Source of the DNA: Streptomyces durmitorensis
GTDB taxonomy: Bacteria > Actinomycetota > Actinomycetes > Streptomycetales > Streptomycetaceae
Direction of reading: 5' to 3'
DNA length: 64,000 bases
Assembly: GCF_023498005.1 (NCBI RefSeq)
Contig: NZ_CP097289.1
Location: 3,224,001 to 3,288,000, forward strand
A program made the position numbers and the translations under genes. Shown one piece after another: positions 34,335 to 47,054 of the stretch (its first letter is position 1; the number at the start of each line of letters is the position of its first letter). The notes below the pieces were generated by a model. The model was not told the origin of the DNA and searched no databases. It was given only the letters and a program-made list of their open reading frames with translations.

Positions 34335-34438
34335 ACGGCCTTGTTTGAGCCTTACGCACCAGTAGTGCTGCCTTGCCCGCCGTCCGGGATCACTCCCGAT
34401 ACACGCACGGCCTTGTTTGAGCCTTACGCACCAGTAGT
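34335..34438. repeat. Perfect 32-bp direct repeat, two copies
   Basis: Copies at 34335-34366 and 34407-34438 are identical, begin ACGGCCTTGTTTGAGC and end ACGCACCAGTAGT, and are 72 bp apart start to start. Weaker similarity (a CGATA box) extends about 15 bp upstream of each copy. There are only two copies and no cas genes. It lies 170-280 bp before glgE and is probably regulatory or a dispersed element. Confidence 0.75.
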
Positions 34439-34493
34439 TAACAAAGCGCCGGATTGCCCACCCAAAGTTGGTGGGAAGGCTCCCCCGTACGCA

Positions 34494-34523
34494 CACGGCT
34501 CAGTACGTTCAGTCACGGCTCAG
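34494..34523 (+). promoter_or_regulatory. 20-bp-period direct repeats before glgE
   Basis: CACGGCTCAGTACG (34494) and CACGGCTCAGAACG (34514) are spaced exactly 20 bp, about two helical turns, about 90-115 bp upstream of the glgE start. A tandem operator for the operon promoter is plausible. Confidence 0.45.
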
Positions 34524-34610
34524 AACGGCCAGCACAGCGCGGCACGCAGTCGCAGAACCCCTCCACACCCCCGTATCCGCCCCACTTATGTAACGCGGAC
34601 AGGAGCGGTC

Positions 34611-36763
34611 ATGCCCTCAACTCGCCCGTCGGCGACGCCCTCGGGAAAGGCCCCCACAAGGGTGCCCACATCCCCGGCACCACAGCAGGACCCGCAGCCC
34701 CAGGAAGAAGCGCGACATCCGCAGGATCCACCCTCTCAGCGCGCCCGGCCGGTCACCCTCACCGGCCGCATACCCGTCCTCGACATCGCGCCCCTCGTCC
34801 ACGGCGGACGCAGGCCCGCCAAGGCCGTGGTGGGCGAGACCTTCCAGGTCACCGCCACCGTCTTCCGCGAAGGGCACGAGGCGGTCGCCGCCAATGTCGT
34901 CCTGCGGGACCCGGCAGGGCGCCCGGGGCCGTGGACACCGATGCGCGAACTCGCCCCCGGCACCGACCGGTGGGGCGCGGACGTCACCGCGGACGCCGAG
35001 GGGAACTGGACGTACTGCGTCGAGGCGTGGGGCGATCCCCTCGCCCAGTGGCGGCACCACGCGCACATCAAGATCCCGGCGGGCATCGACACCGAGCTCG
35101 TCCTGGAGGAAGGCGCCCGGCTGCACGAGCGCGCCGCCGCCGACGCCCCCGTGAGCAAGGGCCGCCGCGCCACCCTGCGCACCGCCGCCGAGTCCCTGCG
35201 CGACACGGACCGCCCCGTCGCAGCCCGCCTGGCCGCCGCCCTCACACCAGAGGTGGACGCGGTCCTGGCCGAGCACCCGCTGCGCGAACTCGTCACGGAG
35301 TCGGACCGGTTGCCGCTGCGCGTGGAGCGGCCGCGCGCCCTCTTCGGATCCTGGTACGAATTCTTCCCGCGCTCGGAGGGCGCCGTCGTCCGCGAGGGCG
35401 AGCCACCGAGGTCGGGCACCTTCCGCACCGCCGCCGAGCGGCTCCCGGCCATCGCCGCGATGGGCTTCGACGTCGTCTATCTGCCGCCGATCCATCCGAT
35501 CGGGAGCACGTTCCGCAAGGGTCCGAACAACTCCCTCTCCCCCGGGCCGCACGACGTCGGCGTGCCCTGGGCGATCGGCTCCCCCGAGGGCGGCCACGAC
35601 ACGGTCCACCCGGACCTCGGCACGCTGGAGGACTTCGACGCCTTCGTGCGCCGCGCCACCGCCCTGGACCTGGAAGTCGCCCTCGACTTCGCGCTCCAGT
35701 GCTCCCCCGACCACCCCTGGGTGGACAAGCACCCCGAGTGGTTCGCGCACCGCGCCGACGGCTCCATCGCGTACGCGGAGAACCCGCCGAAGAAGTACCA
35801 GGACATCTACCCCCTGGCCTTCGACCGCGACATGCCGGGCCTGATCGCCGAGACCCTACGTCTGCTGCGGTTCTGGATGGCCCACGGCGTGCGTATCTTC
35901 CGCGTGGACAATCCGCACACCAAGCCCGTCCGCTTCTGGGAGGAAGTGCTCGGCGACATCAACAGGACCGACCCGGACGTCATCTTCCTGGCGGAGGCCT
36001 TCACGCGCCCGGCGATGATGCGCACCCTGGCCGCGATCGGCTTCCAGCAGTCCTACACGTACTTCACCTGGCGCAACGACAAGGCCGAACTGACCGATTA
36101 CCTAAGGGAGTTGTCGACTGAGACCGCCCACTATCTCCGGCCGAACTTCTTCGTCAACACCCCGGACATCCTGCACGCCTACCTCCAGAACGGCGGACGA
36201 CCCGCCTTCGAGGCCCGCGCCGTGCTCGCCGCAACCCTCTCGCCGACGTGGGGCGTCTACAGCGGATACGAGCTGTGCGAGAACGCCCCCGCACGGGCCG
36301 ACAGCGAGGAGTATCTGAACTCGGAGAAGTATCAACTGCGCCCGCGTGACTGGAAGTCGGCAGAGCGCACCGGCTCCACCATCGCGCCCCTCATCACCAC
36401 GCTGAACCGCGTGCGACGCGCCAACCCCGCCCTGCGGCAACTGCGTGACCTGCACTTCCACCCCACGGACCAGGAAGCGGTGATCGCGTACTCGAAGACG
36501 GCCGACGACACGGACGGATCGAACACGGTTCTGGTGGTCGCGAACCTCGACGCCCACCACACCCAGGAGGCGACGGTCTCGTTGGACATGCCGGAACTCG
36601 GCCTCCAGTGGCACGAGACCGTGCCGGTGCGCGACGAGCTCACCGGCGACACCTATCACTGGGGCAGGACCAACTATGTGCGCCTCGAGCCGGGCCGCGC
36701 GCCCGCGCACATCCTCCGTGTCCTGCGACCGTCCTCACCGTTGATCGGAGGGTCACCCACACC

Positions 36764-36767
<4 letters not shown>
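34611..36767 (+). CDS. glgE: Maltose-1-phosphate maltosyltransferase GlgE
   Basis: A 718-residue GH13_3 enzyme that extends alpha-1,4-glucans with maltosyl units from maltose-1-phosphate. Catalytic positions are D433 ([10 protein letters not shown]), E462 (LAEAF) and D519 (NTPDIL). All three are offset by 39 from the known D394/E423/D480 of S. coelicolor GlgE, which strongly supports the call and shows an N-terminus about 39 residues longer, rich in Pro, Ser and Gln. ATG 34611 follows AGGAG by 5 bases. It heads the operon glgE-treS-mak-glgB and overlaps treS by 4 bp (ATGA). Confidence 0.96.
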
Positions 36768-38464
<1,697 letters not shown>

Positions 38465-38583
38465 GCTCCACCCCTGCTACTCCTGTGCGGGGCGGTTTCC
38501 ACCGTCCCGCCCTGGGCACTCTCCCGCACAACCGGCACTCCCGCACTCCTCCCTTGTCCGCACCGCGGAAAGGACGCGACGCC

Positions 38584-40002
38584 ATGTCGGAAGCCGTCAC
38601 CCGCCCGGGCATCACCACGGACGCGCTGCTCGCCTCGCTCGATCCGCTGCTGCGCGCGTGGCTGCCACGGCAGCGCTGGTTCGCGGGCAAGGGCCATCCC
38701 ATCACCGACTTCACCCTGGTCGCGGCGACCGAACTGCTGCCGCCAACCTCCGAGTTGGGCCTTCTCCACCTGCTCGTACGGGTGCGGCAGCCGCAGGTGC
38801 CCGCGCAGGTCACCGGCGGCGCCGCTCCCGCACTGCCCGCCGACTGCTACCAACTCCTCCTGGGCGTACGGCGCGAGCTGCCGCCACGGCTCGCTCCCGC
38901 CCTGATCGGCCATGTGACGCGCGGGCCCCTCGCCGGGTTCACGGTCTACGAAGCGATGCACGACGCCCGCATGTCCGCGTTCCTCCTTGAGGCGCTGCGG
39001 ATGCAGGCGCGGGTCGGGAAGCTCCGCTTCGAGCGCGACCCGCGCAAGGACATCGGCGACGACCTCGCGCCACGTGTGCTCGCCGCCGAGCAGTCCAACT
39101 CCTCGCTCGTGTACGGCGACACGTTCATACTGAAGCTGTTCCGCCGCATCGTCCCCGGGGTCAACCCCGACCTGGAACTGCCCCTGATGCTGGCCCGCGA
39201 AGGCTGTGCGCAGGTGCCCGCGCCCGCCGCCTGGCTTCTGGCGGACGTCGCGGACGACCTGAACGTCCTCGGTGTGCTCCAGCCCTATCTGAAGGGCACG
39301 GCGGACGGCTGGGAGATGGCCCTGCGGGAGCTCGCCGCCGGCCGGGACTTCAGCGGCGAGGCGCGGGCGCTGGGCCGCGCGACGGCCGACGTACACCTGG
39401 CGCTCGCCCGTGCGCTGCCCACCGTCACGCTGGGCCGCGCCCAGATGGAGCTGATCGCCGAAGGCATGGCGGAGCGCCTGGACGCGGCGGCGAAGGCGGT
39501 GCCCGCCCTTCAGCCGTACGCCGCCGCCCTGCGCACGACCTTCGAGGCCCTCGCCGACCTGGGCCGGGGCGAGGCCCGGTGGACGGCCCAGCGCATCCAC
39601 GGTGACCTGCACCTGGGGCAGTGCCTGCGCTCGCCCGCCGGGGAGTGGTCGCTCATCGACTTCGAGGGCGAGCCCTCGCGCGCGCTGTCCGAGCGCAGGA
39701 TGCCGCAGCCGCCGGTGCGCGACGTGGCGGGCATGCTCCGGTCCTTCGACTACGCGGCGCGCTCCCGCGAGCCGTGGGCCACCGACTGGGCGGGCGACTG
39801 CCGGGCCGCGTACTGCACGGGGTACGCGGAGGTCTCCGGCCGCGATCCCCGTATGGACCCGGTGCTGCTGCGCGCCTACGAAACGGACAAGGCGGTCTAC
39901 GAAGTCCTCTACGAGGCCCGCCACCGCCCCGACTGGCTCCCCGTGCCCCTCGCCGCCATCAAGCGCCTCGCCACGAACGGCCCCGCCACCGAACCCCACT
40001 GA
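38584..40002 (+). CDS. mak: Maltokinase Mak (Pep2)
   Basis: A 472-residue kinase that phosphorylates maltose at the anomeric carbon with ATP to give maltose-1-phosphate for GlgE. The N-terminal cap (LLRAWLPRQRWFAGKGHPI) is the actinobacterial maltokinase N-terminal domain. The C-lobe has an aminoglycoside-phosphotransferase-like catalytic loop RIHGDLHLGQCL and the metal-binding LIDFEGEP. ATG 38584 follows AAGGA. Encoded between treS and glgB, as expected for the pathway. In some actinobacteria TreS and Mak are fused; here they are separate. Confidence 0.94.
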   Translation: MSEAVTRPGITTDALLASLDPLLRAWLPRQRWFAGKGHPITDFTLVAATELLPPTSELGLLHLLVRVRQPQVPAQVTGGAAPALPADCYQLLLGVRRELPPRLAPALIGHVTRGPLAGFTVYEAMHDARMSAFLLEALRMQARVGKLRFERDPRKDIGDDLAPRVLAAEQSNSSLVYGDTFILKLFRRIVPGVNPDLELPLMLAREGCAQVPAPAAWLLADVADDLNVLGVLQPYLKGTADGWEMALRELAAGRDFSGEARALGRATADVHLALARALPTVTLGRAQMELIAEGMAERLDAAAKAVPALQPYAAALRTTFEALADLGRGEARWTAQRIHGDLHLGQCLRSPAGEWSLIDFEGEPSRALSERRMPQPPVRDVAGMLRSFDYAARSREPWATDWAGDCRAAYCTGYAEVSGRDPRMDPVLLRAYETDKAVYEVLYEARHRPDWLPVPLAAIKRLATNGPATEPH

Positions 40003-40028
40003 CCTGCCATCGCCGAGGAGGCTCCCCC

Positions 40029-42318
<2,290 letters not shown>

Positions 42319-42344
<26 letters not shown>

Positions 42345-44568
42345 GCGCCACCGGAAGCTCCTGCGCGTGCAGGATGCCGAGCCGCTGCGTGGCCCGGGTC
42401 AGGGCCACGTACAGGTCGCTCGTTCCATAGCGGCCCGGCTCCACCACCAGGACCGTGTCGAACTCCAGGCCCTTCGCCTGACGCGGGTCGATCAGGACGA
42501 CCGGCCGCGTCAGGTCCAGGGCCTCCCCGGCCGTCACCCCGGGGAGCTTTCCGGCGAGCTCGTCATGCAGCTCGCGCGGGGCGATCACCGCGAGGCGGCC
42601 GTCGTCCCGTGTCTCGGCGGCCACCGCGTCGGCCACGGCCGCCGCGAGGTCGTCGGCGCGGCGGGCCCACGGCACCACACCCGTGGACCGCACGGAGCTG
42701 GGCGGCTGGAAATCGGGGTGCTCGACGCGGGGCACCTCGGCGGCCACGTCCATGATCTCCACCGGCGTGCGGTAGTTGACGCCGAGCCGTGTGTACTCCC
42801 AGCGGTCCTCGACGTACGGGGACAGGATCGACTCCCAGGAGCCGCAGCCGCCCGCCTCCGCCGTCTGTGCGGGATCGCCGACCAGCGTCATGGAGCGGGT
42901 CGGACAGCGCCGCATCAGCAACCGCCAGGCCATGGCGGAGAGTTCCTGCGCCTCGTCCACGATGATGTGCCCGAACGCCCACGTCCGGTCCGCCGCCGCA
43001 CGCTCGGCGGCGCTGCGGTGGTCGTCCTCCTCCTGGCGCTCGGCCATGCGCTCGGCGTCGATGATGTCGTGCGCGAGCAGGACCTCGGACTCGTCGTCGT
43101 CCTTGTCCTCGAACTCGTACGTACGGGACGCGTACGAGACGTCCAACACGCCCTGCGCGTAAGCGATCTGCTTGGCCCGTTCGGCCTCCGCCATCGCCCG
43201 CGCCGCGCTGTCGTCGCTGCCGAGCAGTTCGGCGGCCTCGTCGAGCAGCGGGACGTCGGCGGCCGTCCACTCCGCGCCGCGCGGGCGCCGCACGAGCAGG
43301 GCGTCCTCGTCCCGCAGATGCGGCGTCGGCTCCTCAAGGAAGTCCGCGAGGAAGCCCTCGGGGGTGAGCTGGGGCCACAGCTCCTCGATGGCCGCGTGCA
43401 CTTCGGGGCTGGCGGCGATCGCCTTGCCGAGCTGGGCGATGTCGTCGGGGCCGAGGAAGTTGGGTCCGCCGTACGGGTCGGCGCCGAGCCGATCGGCGAG
43501 CTGCTGAGTGAGCATGTCGATGACGCGGAAGGCGAAGTGCGGCCGGCCGAGGTTGTGCGGGACGTCCGCCTCACGGGCCGCCTCGCGCGCTTCCTGGGCG
43601 ATCGTCCAGTCGAGGACGAGGTCGCCGTCTTCGTGCTCGATGATCACCGGGGCGCCGGGCTCGGGGGTCCGCTGCCGGTCGCGCAGGGCGGCGGCGAGCA
43701 CGTCCGCCATCTCCGCGCGCCCCTTCACCTCGGCGGCTTCGGGGGTGTCGGTGCCGGTGGCGCTCACACCGGGGAACAGCTCGCCGACCGTCGAGAGCAG
43801 GACGCCCGTCTCGCCGAGTGCGGGCAGAACCTCTCCGATGTAGCCGAGGAAGGCGGGGTTCGGCCCGACGATCAGGACCGCGCGCTTGGCGAGCAGCTGG
43901 CGGTGGGCGTAGAGGAGGAAGGCGGCACGGTGCAGCGCCACGACCGTCTTGCCGGTGCCGGGGCCGCCCTCGACGACGAGGACGCCGTGGTGCGGGGCCC
44001 GGATGATGCGGTCCTGCTCGGCCTGGATGGTCTGCACGATGTCGTGCATGCGTCCGGTGCGGGCCGAGTCGAGCGCGGCGAGCAGCACCTCGTCGGCGTC
44101 CGCGCCCTCGTGCCCGGTGCGGGTGGTGTCGCTGAGATCGAGGATCTCGTCGTGCAGGGCCGTGACGTCACGGCCCTCGGTGGTGATGTGCCTGCGCCGG
44201 CGGAGCCCCATCGGCGTATGACCGGTCGCGAGATAGAAGGGGCGTGCGACTTCGGCACGCCAATCGATCACGAGTGGGGTGCGTTCGATGTCGGACGCGC
44301 GGATTCCGATGCGCCCGATGTGGTGATCACGGCCGTCGCGGAATTCGAGCCTCCCGAAGCAGAGGCCGTTCTCTCCCGCGTTGAAGGCGGCCAGCAGCCC
44401 GGACCGCTCTGCCACCAGGACGTCACGCTCAAGCCTGGCCTGCAGACCGTTGCCGACCTGCGTCAACGACGCCCGCACGGCAGCTTCCGCCTCCTCGCGC
44501 AGCGCGTCGAGGCGCGCGTACAGCCCGGAGACGAATTGCTGCTCTTCCCGCAATTCCTCGGTTGACAA
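42319..44568 (-). CDS. HelD/HelR-like superfamily 1 RNA polymerase-associated ATPase
   Basis: A 749-residue UvrD/Rep-related protein. The N-terminal about 60 residues form a coiled coil (EELREEQQFVSGLYARLDAL), then Walker A EGGPGTGKTVVALHRA near 207, Walker B HIIVDEAQEL and the C-terminal motif YVALTRATQRLG. The coiled N-terminus plus split helicase core is the HelD pattern; these proteins remove stalled RNA polymerase, and the Streptomyces relative HelR gives rifamycin resistance by displacing the drug. The start is a TTG at 44568 preceded by GAGGGG at 5 bases, and it overlaps the -35 of a divergent promoter. Function as HelD versus HelR is inferred. Confidence 0.85.
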
Positions 44569-44591
44569 TTCAGCCCCTCGCCAGTTACAGT
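44562..44591 (+). promoter_or_regulatory. Strong predicted promoter overlapping the helD-like start codon
   Basis: TTGACA (44562-44567), 18 bp, TACAGT (44586-44591), both near consensus for the vegetative sigma factor. It reads away from the helD-like gene into a space with no ORF that ends in a perfect terminator. Confidence 0.65.
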
Positions 44592-44597
44592 GCTCTT

Positions 44598-44707
44598 ATA
44601 CAGATTCTCGCGATTCCGGTCTGCCCAAATGGGTCAGGGGTCGCGAAAGGATCCAATATACGCGAAGAAATACCCCGGACGTCAATTCGTCCGGGGTATT
44701 TCTTTTT
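44598..44707 (+). ncRNA. Candidate small RNA, about 110 nt, divergent from helD
   Basis: The predicted transcript begins 6-7 nt after the -10 and ends in a 15-bp perfect hairpin plus five T residues. Inside, TCGCGA at about 44609-44614 can pair with TCGCGA at about 44641-44646, enclosing a CCCA/TGGG helix, so the RNA folds into a closed domain followed by a single-stranded linker and the terminator. No ribosome-binding site with a start codon is seen. I do not recognise a known family. It could regulate helD or act in trans. Confidence 0.55.
44667..44707. terminator. Perfect 15-bp terminator with T-tract
   Basis: Arms 44667-44681 and 44688-44702 around TCAATT, with five T residues (44703-44707) on the plus side. 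A T-tract is unusual in this GC-rich genome and marks plus-strand termination. It may also end the minus-strand thioredoxin transcript, whose stop is at 44741. Confidence 0.85.
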
Positions 44708-44740
44708 CACCCGCGTAGCCCCGCGTCGATCCCGCGTAGG

Positions 44741-45085
44741 TCAGAGCACCTCGGCCTCGGCCAGCTCCGCGAGCAGCTTGCGCTTGGGCCGCGCGCCCAC
44801 CATGGACTTCACCGGCTCACCGCCCCGGAAGACCAGCAGGGACGGCACCGAGAGAATCCCGTACGCGATCGCCGTACGCGGATTGTGGTCCACGTCCAGC
44901 TGCACGATCTTCAGCCGCTCCGCCTCCTCACGCGAGATCTCACTGAGCACCGGCGCGAGCTGCCGGCACGGGCCGCACCACTCCGCGCCGAACTCCACGA
45001 GCACGGGCAGATCCGCGTTGAGCACCTCCCCCTCGAAGTCCGCGTCCGTCACCTCGGCCACACCGTCGGCCTTGACCATCGCCAT
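44741..45085 (-). CDS. trxA: Thioredoxin
   Basis: A 114-residue thioredoxin with the redox motif WCGPC (Cys37 and Cys40), the buried Asp region FEGEVL and the conserved cis-Pro segment ILSVPSLLVF. It reduces cytosolic disulfides with thioredoxin reductase. Start ATG 45085; an internal ATG at 45079 is possible. The upstream MerR gene ends 34 bp away in the same direction, so the two may be co-transcribed. Streptomyces genomes hold several trxA copies, so the symbol marks the family, not the particular paralogue. Confidence 0.9.
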   Translation of the reverse strand: MAMVKADGVAEVTDADFEGEVLNADLPVLVEFGAEWCGPCRQLAPVLSEISREEAERLKIVQLDVDHNPRTAIAYGILSVPSLLVFRGGEPVKSMVGARPKRKLLAELAEAEVL

Positions 45086-45119
45086 GCTTGTGCTCCCTCT
45101 CCCTCAGCCCGTCAGCCCC

Positions 45120-45512
45120 TCAGCCCGTCAGCTCGCACTGCGGGTCCGGGCCTCCCACAACCGCCGCCTCGGCGCGCACGAGCTGCGCACCGACCTGTTC
45201 GCGCACCGCGCTCAACTCAACTATCAGCGCGTCGAGTTCACCGAGCTTGCGGCGGTATACGTCGAGTGACGCGGGGCAGGAGTCGCCCGCCGGATGCCCC
45301 GACCGCAGACACTCCACGAAGGGCCGCGTCTCCTCCAGGTCGAACCCGAAGTCCTGGAGGGTCCTGATCTGCTCAAGGAGACGCACGTCGCCCTCGTCGT
45401 AGGTGCGGTAGCCGTTGCTGCCGCGACGGGCGGGCAGCAGCCCCCGTGACTCGTAGTACCGAAGCGTCCGCGTGGTGGTGCCGGCCCGCTCCGCAAGTTC
45501 GCCGATGCGCAT
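45120..45512 (-). CDS. MerR-family transcriptional regulator
   Basis: A 130-residue regulator with the MerR winged helix MRIGELAERAGTTTRTLRYY then ESRGLLPARR, and a coiled dimerisation helix (RRKLGELDALIVELSAVREQ). Cysteines at residues about 86 and 127 (GDSCPASLD; PQCELTG) could sense thiol stress, but no classical metal-binding set is clear. ATG 45512 is the conserved MerR start. A perfect 9-bp dyad lies 15-35 bp upstream. Being next to thioredoxin suggests redox control of that gene, an inference from position. Confidence 0.87.
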   Translation of the reverse strand: MRIGELAERAGTTTRTLRYYESRGLLPARRGSNGYRTYDEGDVRLLEQIRTLQDFGFDLEETRPFVECLRSGHPAGDSCPASLDVYRRKLGELDALIVELSAVREQVGAQLVRAEAAVVGGPDPQCELTG

Positions 45513-45527
45513 GCGTACGACGGTAAT

Positions 45528-45547
45528 CCTTGACGCAGGCGTCAAGG
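45528..45547. promoter_or_regulatory. MerR-type dyad operator
   Basis: CCTTGACGC-ag-GCGTCAAGG, 9-bp perfect arms, directly upstream of the MerR gene and containing a TTGACG that can serve as its -35. This is the layout expected for a MerR autoregulatory site. Confidence 0.65.
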
Positions 45548-45580
45548 CCAGCGTGCCGGGCGGTCTTCTTCAGTGGACCG

Positions 45581-45943
45581 TCAGCGGGCTTTCGGCGGCT
45601 GGTGCAGGCCGAAGGTGGAGCCCTGGTCGTCCTTGCAGAGCCGGAACCGGCCGAAGGCGGCGTCCGACTCCTCGCTCTCGCCGCTGATGGGCGCCTCGAC
45701 CGTGCCGCCCAGCCTGATGACGGCGGCCAGTGCCGTGTCCAGGTCGTCCACCTGGAAGAACAGGTAGGGCGCGGCGCCCGCGTCGCCGCCGTGCATGCCT
45801 CCGGACACACCCGGGGTCGAGATCACATATCCCTGTCCGGAGGGCCCCGGCTCGAAGGACCAGCCGAGCAGCTCCCCGTAGAAGGCGCGCCCCCGCTCCG
45901 GGTCCTCGACGCCGATCTCGAAGAAGCTCGGTTCACCAGTCAT
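45581..45943 (-). CDS. VOC-superfamily (glyoxalase-like) protein
   Basis: A 120-residue vicinal-oxygen-chelate protein with paired beta-alpha-beta-beta-beta motifs: FFEIGVEDPERGRAFYGELLGW and YLFFQVDDLDTALAAVIRLGG, ending FRLCKDDQGSTFGLHQPP. Members include glyoxalases, resistance proteins and dioxygenases; only part of a metal-ligand set is recognisable, so the activity is open. Monocistronic or first of a unit with merR (about 70 bp gap, MerR operator in between). Confidence 0.8.
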   Translation of the reverse strand: MTGEPSFFEIGVEDPERGRAFYGELLGWSFEPGPSGQGYVISTPGVSGGMHGGDAGAAPYLFFQVDDLDTALAAVIRLGGTVEAPISGESEESDAAFGRFRLCKDDQGSTFGLHQPPKAR

Positions 45944-46013
45944 CGCACGGCTCCTGACCTATGACGGCGCTCACTTTCACCGTACGCCGCAGGGGGCGAG
46001 GCCCGCCTGTTGT

Positions 46014-46925
46014 TCAGCGGGCCTGGGCCTGCGGCTCGGGCGTGCGGATGGCCTCGATGACGGCCGTCCAGCCGTCCGCGCCGTGGCCCTTGGCGATGGC
46101 CCGGTCCAGGACGGCCTTGACGCCGTTCAGGGCCTGCACGTCCAGGCCGCGGTGTGCGGAGGCGTGGATGATGTGATCGACGTTGACGGCCTCCGTGGCG
46201 AGTGGGGCCTGCTCGCCCGGGTACTCGCCGGAGTCGACCTCGACCGCCGTCGACTCGATGGCCGGCGGGAAGATGGAGAGCAGGGCGCTCAGGTAGGGGG
46301 CAAGGTCCGCTCCCTTCACGCCGTCCGCCCCGGCCAGCGCGAAGGCGTGCACGAGGCCGGCCATGCTGGTCCAGAAGAAGTCGAGCAGGGCGTTGTCGTA
46401 GACGGCCGCGAGGCCGTGGTCCTCACCGAGGTAGACGGTTTTGCCGCCGAGCGCCTTGAGCGTGCCCTCGTGCCGCTCGTACACGGACTTCGGGCCGCTG
46501 TGGAAGAGCAGCGCGTCAGGGGTGCCGATCACGGTCACCGGCACCAGGATGGCGCCGTCCAGGTACGCGACGCCGTGTTCGGCGGCCCAGGCGGCGGCCT
46601 CGCGCGAGCGCTCCGGGGTGTCCGACGTGAGGTTGACCAGGACGCGCCCGGACAGGTCCGCGGCGATCGGTCCGAGCACGGCCTGCGAGGCTTCGTAGTC
46701 GTAGAGGCAGACGATCACCAGGTCCGAGGCGCGGACGGCCTCGGCCGCCGTGGCCGTGCGCACGGCACCCCTGGCGACCAGGTCGTCGCCCTTGTTCGGC
46801 GTGCGGTTCCAGATGGTGGTGGGGTGACCGGCCTTGAGGAAGGCACCGGCGAGGGCCTGTCCCATGGCACCGAGGCCGAGGACGGTGACAGAGGATTCGG
46901 AAGGGTTGTGGCTCTGGTTCGTCAT
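46014..46925 (-). CDS. NAD(P)-dependent imine reductase-like oxidoreductase
   Basis: About 303 residues of the 6-phosphogluconate-dehydrogenase-like beta-hydroxyacid dehydrogenase superfamily. A Rossmann motif VTVLGLGAMGQALAGAFLKA is followed by TIWNRTPNKGDDL, which suits NADP, then VNLTSDTPERSREAAAW and AYLDGAILVPV. The long central helix LAAVYDNALLDFFW and the all-helical C-terminus fit the imine reductase group. ATG 46925 is chosen; ATG 46934 is equally possible and neither has a good ribosome-binding site. An HxlR-like palindrome lies just upstream, but no HxlR gene is adjacent. Confidence 0.8.
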   Translation of the reverse strand: MTNQSHNPSESSVTVLGLGAMGQALAGAFLKAGHPTTIWNRTPNKGDDLVARGAVRTATAAEAVRASDLVIVCLYDYEASQAVLGPIAADLSGRVLVNLTSDTPERSREAAAWAAEHGVAYLDGAILVPVTVIGTPDALLFHSGPKSVYERHEGTLKALGGKTVYLGEDHGLAAVYDNALLDFFWTSMAGLVHAFALAGADGVKGADLAPYLSALLSIFPPAIESTAVEVDSGEYPGEQAPLATEAVNVDHIIHASAHRGLDVQALNGVKAVLDRAIAKGHGADGWTAVIEAIRTPEPQAQAR

Positions 46926-46959
46926 GTGGACCATGCTTGACGGGCGCCGGATTCCTCAC

Positions 46960-46999
46960 AAGTACCGACTAATTAGTCAGGTACTTACGAAAAGGTAAG
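46960..46999. promoter_or_regulatory. HxlR-like palindromic operator
   Basis: AAGTACC (46960-46966), GACTAATTAGTC (46967-46978, perfect palindrome) and GGTACTT (46980-46986) form a nested dyad, followed by a CTTAC/GGTAAG pair (46984-46988, 46994-46999). It is AT-rich against a GC-rich background and sits 35-75 bp before the imine-reductase-like start. Such GTAC..GTAC dyads are usual for HxlR regulators. Confidence 0.55.
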
Positions 47000-47054
47000 C
47001 GAGCAGCGGGAGTTGGGCGGGTGCGGGGCTGCCCGAGGAGTCGAAGGTCAGCGG

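Noticed and set aside
34335..34438. Mini-CRISPR (two 32-bp repeats, one 40-bp spacer)
   Set aside because: Only two copies, no palindromic repeat typical of type I-E arrays of Streptomyces, no leader and no cas gene in the window.
44741..45085. Terminator hairpin at 44667-44702 explained only as the trxA terminator
   Set aside because: Kept as bidirectional: the T-tract lies on the plus side, and a strong plus-strand promoter faces it, so a trxA-only role does not explain the layout.
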